Positions 1-9,740 of a stretch of 64,000 nt of DNA are shown piece by piece. How positions within the stretch are numbered: position 1 is the stretch's first letter; each line of letters opens with the position of its first letter. Below the pieces are notes generated by a model. It was not told where the DNA came from and searched no databases. It saw only the letters and a program-made list of their open reading frames with translations. Origin of the DNA: Cannabis sativa (taxonomy: Eukaryota > Streptophyta > Magnoliopsida > Rosales > Cannabaceae); contig NC_083602.1 in NCBI RefSeq assembly GCF_029168945.1, positions 69,584,600 to 69,648,599 on the forward strand. The letters run 5' to 3'. A program made the translations under genes and the position numbers.

Positions 1-252
1 AGAAAATAATGTTCAAACAGTCTATTTTACACGCGTATAAAATAAAATAGTCACGCGTGCAACACACTGTTTGAACATAATTTTCGGCGTGTTAAACTTT
101 TCTAAATTTCTTAAAATTTTGCAGGATGTCTTAAATAACTATAACGTACATGACCATGAGAAAAAATTTGACTAAAAAATTATTTCGGATGCTAAAACAG
201 ATAGGGGTGCATCAATATATCTATTTTAAGGGTGTGCATTATGGAATTTTCC
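1..252. mobile_element. Mutator-like MITE, partial copy (left end outside window)
   Basis: This is the centre and one arm of the MITE family seen complete at 418-836, in inverted orientation. Positions 11-77 hold an internal inverted repeat (GTTCAAACA ... TGTTTGAAC) around a CACGCGTG-type core. Positions about 95-252 are a long terminal arm ending in the motif GCATTATGGAATTTTCC. The other arm would lie before base 1, so its target duplication cannot be tested; the right-hand candidate is the 9 bases after 252. No coding potential is visible. Confidence 0.7.
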
Positions 253-408
253 ATTGTTATATTTGGCTCCTAAAAAAATATTTTTTATAGCCTTTATTTC
301 AATTCTAAAAATTTAGATTTCATATAAGACCTCTCAATGGTTTCTTTACTTTATTCCTTAAATATACAATTTTTTTTTTTGTTCTGTTTTGTTTTGTTTT
401 TTTTTTAA
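253..408. other. AT-rich spacer with T-rich tract
   Basis: This short stretch lies between the two MITE copies. Positions 371-406 form a T-rich run broken by a few G/C. On the minus strand it is an A-rich tail. Because the minus-strand LINE ends close by, I read it as the probable poly(A) tail of that LINE. The rest is AT-rich with no gene signal. Confidence 0.5.
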
Positions 409-417
409 TAAGACGTT

Positions 418-836
418 GGAAAATTCTATTATGCACCCTCTTAAAAGAGATACACCGATACATCTCTTTCTGTTATAGTATCCGAAATAATTTTTTAGTC
501 AAATTTTTTCTCATGGTTATATAAATTATAGTTATTTAAGACATTCTGCAAGATTTTAAGAAATTTAAAAAAGTTTAACACGCCGAAAATTACGTTCAAA
601 CAGTGTGTTGCACGCGTGACTATTTTATTTTATACTCGTGTAAAATAGATTGTTTGAACATCATTTTCTATATTGTAAATTATTTTGAATTTCTCAAAAT
701 TTTGTAGGATATCTTAAATAGCTATAACGTACATGAATATGAAAAAAAATTAGACTAAAATAATTTTCTAGATACCGAAACAAGTAGGGGGTGCATCAAT
801 ATATCCCTTTTAAGGGGGTGCATTGTAGAATCACCC
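418..836. mobile_element. Complete Mutator-like MITE, 9-bp target duplication
   Basis: A 419-bp element with long terminal inverted repeats of about 165 bp. The left end reads GGAAAATTCTATTATGCACC. The reverse complement of the right end reads GGGTGATTCTACAATGCACC, and the similarity continues inward through the TTTAAGA/CTTAAAA and ATTTAAGA-type blocks. The flanking 9-mer TAAGACGTT is identical at 409-417 and 837-845. A 9-bp duplication with long TIRs is the hallmark of the Mutator superfamily. The centre (about 594-657) is another inverted repeat with GTTCAAACA ends. There is no transposase, so it is non-autonomous. It appears to sit in the 3' untranslated end of the minus-strand LINE. Confidence 0.85.
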
Positions 837-845
837 TAAGACGTT

Positions 846-955
846 TATAGATCGAAGAAACCAAAACATACGAGTTAGATCTCATGATCATTACAAACGA
901 TGTTGCCTGGAATAGAAGACAGATTAATTAAGCCATACACACCTCTGGCAAATGC
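846..955 (-). other. LINE 3' untranslated region
   Basis: This stretch lies between the last recognisable minus-strand LINE coding sequence (956) and the MITE target duplication. With 407-417 and the T-rich tract at 371-406 it would form the LINE 3' UTR and A-tail. The assignment is by position only; no motif is diagnostic. Confidence 0.5.
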
Positions 956-2304
956 CTACTTTGCTACATTATGAACAGCAAAATTACAAGTTTTCAAAAC
1001 AAAAGAAAAATTACAACTTATCAAAAGGTTAGAGAGTATTTTACATTGATGCACATAGTTATCAATACCCCAAGTAGAGCAGGCTCCCTTTAGCGTCTTG
1101 ATAACCGTTTTCGAATTGCTCTCTATTACTACAAAATGGTGCTTCAACGAAATAGTTGTTTTCAAAGCTTAGACTTGCCACAACTTCTCTAATTAGGGGA
1201 TCAACGAATTTGAGCATGTTTGACGCCACCCACAAAACCGTCCCAAAGTGATCCCGAGCTAGGGCCATCGCACACATTGAACCTTCACCAACTTTAACAT
1301 CACAGTTGACTTTGATCTAATCTTCCGGTGGTGGAGACCAATTGGGGGACACAACAACCTTCGTCGAGGTAACCAAACAAGATCCATAACCTGCGTAACA
1401 AGTAGAAATAAAATCAATATAATGTGTAATGTTACTCTGAGAATTATTGTGTACTTTGTCATTACGGGCTCGCCAGATCGTATCAACCACAATTGAGGTG
1501 TAAAGAAATAATCTCTCAACATCGACTCCTCTAGACTTTAGATTCCAAAGAAATTGACCCAATCTCAAACTCGACCTCCTGACTCCTGAACAAGGATAAT
1601 CCCCCTCGGGAATGATCTCCACAGATGGTAAGCAAAGTTACAATAGAGGAAAAGATATTTCATTGACTCCTCTCCCTTTCCACAGATCGCTGAAGTAACC
1701 ATCTCAATATGCATCCTCTTAGCGATGAGGGCACGAATAGGCAAAGCATTAGAGAGAATGCTTGGCCAAAGAACCTTATGCCACTCCAACACTTTCAAGT
1801 TCCAAAGTTTGTTCCATAAGGCAGGGGCAACATTGCACAAAAGAGCACGATCCAAAACTTGAATCAGCTAGGCAGATTTAGAAGAGAAAATACCACTCAG
1901 TTCTTTAGTCCAAACCCATCCATACTTACCCTGACCACTTGGCTTGCCACCTTTCAAAATGTTCCTGATTGTCTGAGGGTCAAAGAGAGATTGGAGCCTT
2001 GGAATGTTCCAATCCCCATTTTCCAAGAGCAAGTTAGCTAGTTTCTCCACACCCTCAGTGCTAGTAGAGATAGGCTTCGGGTAGAGAGATTGCAAGCACC
2101 TTTTTTAAGGATAGCTTTGGATCTTACCACATTCTTCCAAAATTAAGAGTCCAAACTCTTAACAAAACATTCAAAAAAGGTCTATTCCTCAAATATTTAG
2201 CTCTTACACTTTACAACACGGAGATTGGTCCTCGCTAATCAGATCCCAACCCCATTTTGCCAATAAGGCTTGATTCATTTCTAAAGTCTTTCTTAAGCCA
2301 AGAC
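956..2304 (-). pseudogene. L1-type LINE ORF2 fragment: end of RT, zinc-binding and RNase H-like regions
   Basis: Read on the minus strand, this is the C-terminal part of a plant non-LTR retrotransposon polyprotein. From the 5' side (2304 downward) it has the post-RT segment with MNQALLAKWGWDLI near 2270 and AKYLRN-like text. Next is the zf-RVT zinc-binding region at about 1850-1660 (WNKLWNLKVLEWHKVLW, NALPIRALIAKR, then CGKGEESMKYLFLYC). A WRARNDKVH linker follows near 1460. At about 1300-960 there is an RNase H-like region with LARDHFGTVLWVA and FENGYQDAKGS. Reading frame changes and stops occur throughout, so no active protein is made. Its upstream continuation is 4169-4667. Residues normally present at that junction are missing. 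Confidence 0.85.
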
Positions 2305-4168
2305 TGTTGGAAATATTTTACCAGGATCTAGATTTACTACCATGTATGTTTCATTAACAACCTAATATGAATTCTAAAACAATGAAATAAACACATATAA
2401 AGTTTAGTAAACCTTACATTGGGTGCAGCGGAATATAATGACTCCTTCCATTCAGATCTCTAGCCCTTGATTCCTTTCTGTAGCAGAGCATTATCAAGAT
2501 CTGAATCTGGATATCTTTCTCTCCTTCCTTTGATGCTGATTCTCCTTCTTGTTGTTTGGATTCTTCACAGTCTTACACACTATGATTGAGATACTACTTG
2601 ATGTGTGTGGGTACTACTCTAACACTCAAGGGATTTCAAAATTTGAAGAGAAGAAAAGAGAGAGAGGGGCGGCTATGGCTTTCTCTGAAAGAAATAATGT
2701 GCAAGTCATAGTTTCCTGAAGCCAACACTTTCTATTTATAGAATGCCAACTAGGTTTAGGTTAGAATTGTATGGCACTAAAATAATGGAAAAATAAAATG
2801 GTAAAAGGCTTGCATAGTGGCCGGCCATATAAGGAAATTGGGCCTCACTTTGCAACTTTCCCATTTTGTTATTTTTCAATCCCATTTTCTCAAAAAAGCC
2901 AATTTTCAAATTTAACCATTTAAATGCCAATTCTAATTATTTAATAACTAAAAAATTAATTATTAAATAATATTGTCATTTAATATATTTATTAATTTAG
3001 ACATATAAAGTCTCTTAAATAATAAATAAACCTAGAATCTCTTTTCTTTATAACTTTGCCCTTGGTTAGTGAAAATTCATAAAGTAGACATAGTCTAACT
3101 TTAAAATTATAATTGATTAAACAAAATCAATTAACTGAGTCTTACAAGCAGTATGGTCTCAACTAGTATGGGGACCATGAGCCTATATTTCCGAGCTTCC
3201 AATAAGTCGAACCGAATTTACCAAGTAAATTCCCTAACTTATTAATTCCTTATTGAATCCACACTTAGAACTTGGAATTGCACTATCAGTCATGTAGAAC
3301 GCTCTATATGTTCCACGAAATAGATACGCTATTAGTTATCCATTGTTATAATCCTAATTTGATCAATGACCCTCTAATAGATGATCTACATTGAATATGA
3401 ACTAAATTATCGTTACACCTTCAATGTATTTTATCCTTAAAACACTTAGCTTCGTATAAATGATATTTCAGCGAAGTGAAATGAGATCTCCACCATTTAT
3501 CTCTGTTTAGCCAAGCTCGAAGGATATCATCGTTTCACTTCTAAATTTATATAGAAGTTATAGACTCCATATTTATGTTAGCGCTCCCACTCAATTATAT
3601 TATCATGTTCCCAAAATTTACGTATCACCCTGACCCAAAAGTAGGCTTTACTAACAAATCAGAGAACATGTATAATACTCTTGAGATCGAACCTAATCAT
3701 ATCAGGATTAAGATCATTTGATCTAAGATCAAAATGTGATATTGAATTAAATAGATATTACGGTAAATTTTAACAAATCTAATCAAAGTTCAATATCGGT
3801 CCCTTCTGATGTATACTCCATACATCCGATACTGGTAAACTTTGCCAATGACCTGGAAAGGACATAACACTTATCCAAGGTGTAAGAATACCTATCGCTG
3901 ATTATCATGTCAGTCTAAATTCAGTGAACTGACAAATCAGGGAATAAATTTTCGAACATATAATTAAGATTATATTCCACTGTGCTGACAACACTATAAT
4001 CATTAACAAATTCATATGTTCTGGACTTAAATAGAATTCATACATTATATATATAATCATGAAATAAATCATGTGAACCATGCAACATAAAATGTTATTT
4101 CTGATCTTTATTAATAAGTAAATCTGATTATATTAAAATGAGTTTTATTTTGGGCACAAAACCCAACA
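2305..4168 (-). mobile_element. Solo LTR of an Angela-like copia element (inside LINE)
   Basis: About 1.86 kb starting TGTTGGAAAT and ending ACCCAACA, i.e. TG...CA ends in minus orientation. It aligns along its whole length with the LTRs at 4668-6564, 7252-9171 and 53429-55263. Shared blocks include the GGCCGGCC segment near 2820, the TATA-like site near 2733 and the GTGGGAGCGCTAAC-type block near 3580 (opposite strand). No PBS or internal region is attached. The flanks (AAGAC before, AAAAA after) do not form a 5-bp duplication, and LINE codons are missing at the junction. A simple insertion plus LTR-LTR recombination therefore does not fully explain it. Confidence 0.85.
2733..2740 (-). promoter_or_regulatory. 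TATA box of solo LTR
   Basis: TATAAATA on the minus strand, at the same relative place in the LTR as the TATA-like sites of the other Angela-like copies. It is a predicted RNA polymerase II core promoter for minus-strand transcription. Activity is unknown. Confidence 0.5.
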
Positions 4169-4667
4169 AAAAATACCACGATTGCCCTATTCACAACCCC
4201 ACCAAAAATCCCTAGCCATCCCATCAATTTTAGAGGCAAGTTTCTTTGACAGATTCGCGGTCTGCATAGCATAAATTGGCAAGGCAAGGCCAATCGATTT
4301 GATCAACATTGCCTGACCAGCTTTGGATAGAGACTTCAGTTTCCACCCGTGAAGTTTCGAGACAAGATGTTCTAGAATGAAGTTGAAATCCAAATCCTTA
4401 AGATGAGACTTAAATAACAAAAGTCCCAGGTAATTAATGTTTCCCATGGCATAGTTGAGACCAAGGACTTGCTTTATGCCTCTTTTTATACCATTACTCA
4501 TGTTATTGCTAAAGAAGATTGACGTTTTAAGCTTATTAATTTTCTACCTGGACCAGCTACAGAATTTCTCTAAGCATTGCCACAACCCTTTTGCATCCTC
4601 AATATTCGCCCTGCCCACAAGGATAAGGTCATCTGCAAAGAACAGATGGGTCAGACCAGGGCCATTC
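4169..4667 (-). pseudogene. L1-type LINE RT fragment with FADD catalytic motif
   Basis: The minus strand encodes the catalytic part of the LINE reverse transcriptase. The FADD box (the plant L1 form of YADD) lies at 4628-4639, preceded by LTHLF and followed by DLILVGRA. Then come the segments YLGLLLF, LHGWKLKSLSKAGQAMLIKS and ALPIYAMQ, ending in ARDFWWG near 4190. An internal stop is present around 4540-4550 after CSWSR. The upstream continuation is 6565-7251 and the downstream one 2304-956. The 5-mer CATTC at 4663-4667 is one copy of the target duplication of the neighbouring solo LTR. Confidence 0.88.
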
Positions 4668-6564
4668 TGTTGGAAATTATTTTACCAGGATCTTAGATCT
4701 ACTCACAAGTATGTTGATTAACACCCTAAATATGAACTTTCTAAAACGATGAAATAAACACATATAAAGTTTAGGAAACCTTACATTGGGTGCAGCGGAA
4801 TATAATGACTCCTTTCGTTCAGATATCTAGCCCTTGATTCCTTTCTGTAGCAGAGCATTATCAATATCTGAACCTGGATCTCTTTCTCTGAATCTTTGAT
4901 GCTGAAACTCCTTCTTGCTGAAAGTCTTTCTTCACGATCTTCCTCACTATGGTTGAGGTATCACTTGCTGTGTGTGGGCACTACTCATACACTAAGAATT
5001 TCAAAATCTCAATGAGGAAGAGAGAGAGAGTGGGTTCAGCCAAAGATAGGGAGAGAGAAGGCTCAAGTTTTTCTCTGAAGGAAAAATAGAAAATTTAAGT
5101 GTAATTTTCCTGAAGCCTTCACTATCTATTTATAGCATTCCACTAGGGTTAGGTTTGAATTATTTGGCATTAAAATAATGAAAATATCAGTTTAAATTTC
5201 CTACAAAAGTGGTTGGCCCTATACTAGTGGATTTGGGCCTCACTTTTTGCAATTTTGCAGTTTTACCTTTTCTGCATTTGATTTTCTCAAAAACGCCAAT
5301 TTTCTAATTCAACCATTTAAATGCCAATTCTAACTATTTAATAAATATAAATAATTATTAAATAATATTGTCATTTATCATATTTATTAATTGAACCATA
5401 CAAAGTATCATAATTAACAAATATGCCCCTATAAACTCTTTCTTTACAATTTCGCCCTTACTTAGTGAAAAATCCACAAATAGACATAGTCTAGTTTGAG
5501 AATTATAATTGATTAATCAAAACCAATTATATGAGTCTTACAAGTAATATTATCTCAACTAGTGCGGGGACCATGGGTCTATATAACCGAGCTTCCAATA
5601 AGTAGATCAAGAATTTAGCACTAAAATTCACTGACTTATTAATTCTTCGTTGAATCCACGCATAGAACTTAGAATTGCACTCTCAGTATATAGAATGCTC
5701 TATATGTTCCACCATATAGACACATCATTAGTTATCCATTGTTATAATCCTAATGTGATCAATGATCCTCTATATGAATGATCTACACTGTAAAGGGATT
5801 AAATTACCGTTACACCCTACAATGTATTTTATCCTTAAAACACTTGACCCCGTATAAATAATATTTTAGCTTATGTGAAATGAGTACTCCACCATTTATG
5901 TTCGTTTGGTCAAGCTCGAAGGAGATCATCCTTTGCTTACTATTCGCCAGATAGAAGCTATAAATTCCATGTTTATGATAGCGCTCCCACTCAATTGCAC
6001 TACCGTGTTCCCAAAATGTATGTATCACCCTGACCTAAAAGTAGGCTTAACTAACAAATCAAAGAACACGAATAGCCTTTCAAGATTGAGCCTAATCATA
6101 ACAGGATTAAGAACATTTGATCTAGGATCAACTAGGCGATATTGACTTGAATAGATATTACGGTAAATTTAATAAATCTAAGTCAAAGTTCAATATTGGT
6201 CCCTTCCGATGCATACTCCATGCATCCAACCTGAGCTTTACTTTAACCAATGCTCTGGAAAGAACATAGCACTTCTCCAAATGCAAGTAAACTATGTTGT
6301 AGATTATCATATCAGTAAAACCCTATGTCTGATAAATCTAGGAAACTTTATTCACATAGTCATGTTTACTTTCCAATGTGTTGACGGCACAATAAACAGG
6401 ATCAAGTATGTGAAAAGGGTTTCAGATGAATTCATACATTATATACATATAATCATGAAATAAATCATGTGAACCATGGAACATTAAATGTTATTTCTGA
6501 TCTATATTAATAAGTAAATCTGATTATATTGAAATGAATTTTATTTAGGGCATAAAACCCAACA
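4668..6564 (-). mobile_element. Solo LTR of an Angela-like copia element with CATTC target duplication
   Basis: A 1,897-bp LTR in minus orientation, from TGTTGGAAAT to AACCCAACA. The flanking 5-mer CATTC is identical at 4663-4667 and 6565-6569, the usual length for copia elements. The LINE reading resumes on both sides, so this is a true insertion reduced to one LTR by LTR-LTR recombination. It matches the LTRs of the complete element at 7252-16999 closely but not identically and has no internal sequence. Confidence 0.93.
5127..5134 (-). promoter_or_regulatory. TATA box of solo LTR
   Basis: TATAAATA on the minus strand at the conserved position within the Angela-like LTR. Predicted from sequence only. 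Confidence 0.5.
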
Positions 6565-7251
6565 CATTCTTGCTTAACTTGATACCCCTAATCATCCCAT
6601 TACATAAGGCATGTTCAAGAATTCATGATAGATTATTAGCGGCCCAAATGAAAAGGTAAGGGGAAAAAGGGTCTCCATGTCTGATCCCACACTCAAGGTT
6701 AAACCTACCGACTTTATCACCATTAAGATAGACAATAAATAATGACGTGGAAATACATTGGCGGACCCAATTGTAGAAATTCGGAGGAGCCTCAAAACTA
6801 CGGAGCACATGATCGATGAATTTCCAGCTCAGCTTGTCAAAGGCTTTGACCAGGTCAATCTTGATAGCAAATAAACCTTCTTTACCTTTCTTGAGCTTAA
6901 ACGAGTGAATAATTTCCTGGACCAAAACATTGTTATCCTAAATATTCTATCCTGGAACAAAAGCAGTCTGGGTAGGACAGATAATTCGGGGAAGAATCGG
7001 CCTAATCTTGTTAGCAATGATCTTAAATATAACCTTATAAACCACATTACATAGGGAAATCAGTCTAAACTGGGACACTTGTTTTGGGTTAGGCACCTTT
7101 GGAATAAGAATAACATTTGTAGCATGAACTCCCTTATGCATTATCCCAGACTGGAAGAAGTCTATTACTGCGTCATAAAAATCCATACCCACAATTTGCT
7201 AATAGTGCTTGAAAAAAAGGACAGACATCCCATCAAGGCCTGGAGCCTTCA
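6565..7251 (-). pseudogene. L1-type LINE RT fragment (fingers/palm)
   Basis: The minus strand encodes the N-terminal half of the LINE reverse transcriptase. Visible blocks in order are [16 protein letters not shown] (near 7190), [41 protein letters not shown], then FAIKIDLVKAFDKLSW (near 6840) with the first catalytic aspartate, then GDPFSPYLF (near 6650). These are the standard RVT_1 blocks of plant L1 elements. At least one frame change separates the block near 6950 from the next. The 3' flank 7247-7251 (CTTCA) is one copy of the target duplication of the 7252-16999 insertion. The LINE resumes at 17000. Confidence 0.9.
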
Positions 7252-9171
7252 TGTTGGGTTTTATGCCCTAAATAAAACTCATTTGATATAATCAGATTTA
7301 ATTATTAATAAAGATCAGAAATAACATTTTATGTTGCATGGTTCACATGATTTATTTCATGATTATATGTATATAATGTATGAATTCTTTTTAAGTCCAG
7401 AACATATGAGTTGGTTAAAGATTATAGTGTTGTCAGCACAGTGGAATATAATCTTAAATTATATGTTCAAAAGTTGATTCCTTGATTTGTCAGAACACTG
7501 GATTTAGACTAACATGGTATAATAAGCGATAGGTATTCTTACACCTTGGAAAAGTGTTATGTCCTTTACAGGACATTGGCAAAGTTTACCAGTATCGGAT
7601 GTATGGAGTATACATCGGAAGGGACCGATATTGAACTTTGATTAGATATGTTGAAATTTACCGTAATATCTATTCAATTCAATATCACCTGTTGATCCTA
7701 GATCACATGATCGAAATCCTGATATGGTTAGGCTCAATCTCAAGAGTGTTATTCGTGTTCTTTGATTTGTTAGTTAAGCCTAATTTATGGTCAGGGCAAT
7801 ACATACATTTTGGGAACACGTTAGTGCAATTGAGTGGGAGCGCTAACATAAATATGGAATCTATAGCTTCTATCTGGCAAATAGAAGTAAAGGATGATTT
7901 CCTTCGAGCTTAACCAAACGAAGATAAATGGTGGAGATCTCATTTCACTTAGGTGAAATATCATTTATACAGGGTTAAGTGTTTTAAGGATAAAATACAT
8001 TGTAGGGTGTTACGGTAATTTAATCCCTGTACAGTGTAAATCATCTATATAGAGGATCATTGATCACATTAGGGTTATAACAATGGATAACTAATGACGT
8101 GTCTATATTGTGGAACATATAGAGCATTTCTATGTGACTGAGAGTGCAATTCTAAGTTCTAAGTGTGGATTCAATGAGGAATTAATAAGTTAGGAAATTT
8201 ACTTGGTAAATTCGGTTCGACTTATTGGAAGCTCGGTTATATAGACCCATGGTCCCCATACTAGTTGAGACCATACTGCTTGTAAGACTCAGTTAATTGA
8301 TTTTAATTAATCAATTATAATTCTAAAAGTTAGACTATGTCTACTTTATGAATTCTCACAGTTTAAGGATGAAATCGTAAAGAAAAGGGTTTCTAGGTTT
8401 AATTATTAATTAAGAGACTTTGTATGTCTAATTAATGATTATTTTAAATGACAATATTATTTAATAATCTATTTTAGTTATTAAATAATTAGTTTTGGCA
8501 TTTAAATGATTAGAATTGGAAAAATGGCATTTTGGAGAAATTGAAATAAAATTGAAGAAACTGCAAAATTCAAGTGAGGCCCATTTCCTTCTATGGCCGG
8601 CCACATGATTGAGTTTCCCAATTATTATTTTTATTTTTTAATTGCCATGTAATTGCTAATCAAAGCCTAGCAATAATAGGAAAGTGGTGGATCACACTAA
8701 ATAAGGCAGTTAATTGATTACACAGTAATTAAGGAAACTGTTTTATTTGGAAAGTTGTGCTATCCCTTCTCCCTATATATAGCAGCCCTTGTTCTCTTCT
8801 CTTACACATCATTGTAAGCCATAAGCCACGAAATTCAAGAGAGAAAAAGAGAGAAAATTTCGAAATCCTTGTGAGATGAGTAGTGCCCACACACATCAAG
8901 TGGTATCTCAATCATAGTATGTAAGACTATGGAATTTCTGCATCAAAGAAGAAGAAAAGAAGATCCAGGTTCAGATCTTGGTGATGCTCTGCTACAGAAA
9001 GGAATCAAGGGCTAGAGATCTGAACGGAAGGAGTCATATTATTCCGCTGCACCCACTGTAAGGTTTTCTAACTTTATATGTGTTTATTTTCATTGTTTTA
9101 GAATTCATATTAGGTTGTTAATCCAACATACTTGTTAGTAAATCTAGATCCTGGTAAAATAATTTCCAACA
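7252..9171 (+). repeat. 5' LTR of the 7252-16999 element
   Basis: 1,920 bp with TG...CA ends. It contains the GTGGGAGCGCTAAC block near 7834, the GGCCGGCC block near 8596, a TATA-like box at 8774-8781 and a purine-rich AGAGAGAAAAAGAGAG run near 8840. Long ORFs inside it (for example 7638-7913) recur only because the LTR sequence recurs. They match no protein family I recognise. Confidence 0.95.
8774..8781 (+). promoter_or_regulatory. TATA box of 5' LTR
   Basis: TATATATA within CTCCCTATATATAGCAGCCC, a good plant core-promoter context. It would drive the element's transcript, starting about 30 bp downstream in the LTR. The 3' LTR has an identical site at 16602-16609. Confidence 0.6.
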
Positions 9172-9173
9172 AC

Positions 9174-9185
9174 TGGTATCAGAGC
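9174..9185 (+). other. Primer-binding site (initiator tRNA-Met type)
   Basis: TGGTATCAGAGC, two bases after the 5' LTR end and followed by CATGG. This is the classical plant copia PBS complementary to the 3' end of initiator methionine tRNA. It is intact here. Confidence 0.9.
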
Positions 9186-9426
9186 CATGGTAATGATTTA
9201 CTTTCATGTAATATGAATTAAAACGATGATTGCATGTTTCTGTGTTGATTTGGATGGTTTCATGTTGGTTTATGTGTTGTTTGATGAATGTTGATGTTGT
9301 ACAGTTTCATTTTCCATGAAAAATATTTTTTCGATTTTTGAAAATATTTTATTTGGATTCCTTGTGAAAAATTAAGCAATTTTTTATTTTTTACGGAACT
9401 CGATTTCGATAAAAATTGAGAAAGAT

Positions 9427-9740
9427 ATGAATTTTGGAAAATCGGGATTCAAGGCTGTCAAGGGTGGTGCTCATGCGCACCAGACCCTCGGATCAACCTC
9501 CCCCTCCGCGCGCGTAAGCCTGGGCGTGCACCTGCCCGGCACTCGACCGAGTTTTCTCGGTCGGGCACCCTGCGCAGCGCCGAGCTTCCTCGGCGTGAGC
9601 ACTCCATCCGGCGCGTGACAGTCGCTGTGCCCGGCCTCTCCCCGGGCTGTAGATGCGGCCATCGGGTCGCTTTCCCAAAAATTGCGATTTTTGGGGTTTT
9701 TCCCCAAAAATCCATTTTTTTCATGGGATTGTTTCCCAAA
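9427..9740 (+). other. GC-rich hairpin cassette in element leader
   Basis: A GC-rich island in an otherwise AT-rich element, about 250 bp after the PBS. It contains two perfect hairpins: CGACCGAG / CTCGGTCG (9544-9551 and 9556-9563, loop TTTT) and CGCCGAG / CTCGGCG (9578-9584 and 9589-9595, loop CTTC). The right flank (CCCAAAAATTGCGATTTTTG then CATGGGATTG) is nearly the same in the sister element at 60840-60920, but the GC core is not. The small ORFs in it have no recognisable similarity. The function is unknown; a role in RNA folding, dimerisation or packaging is one hypothesis. Confidence 0.6.

Noticed and set aside
7638..7913. 91-codon ORF repeated at 15466-15741
   Set aside because: It lies inside both LTRs of one element. 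The homologous LTR copies elsewhere do not keep the frame. No recognisable protein.
9458..9739. Overlapping ORFs in the GC-rich island (and at 60726-61158)
   Set aside because: GC-rich DNA has few stop codons, so several frames are open at once. No frame resembles a known protein and the two islands do not encode similar proteins.
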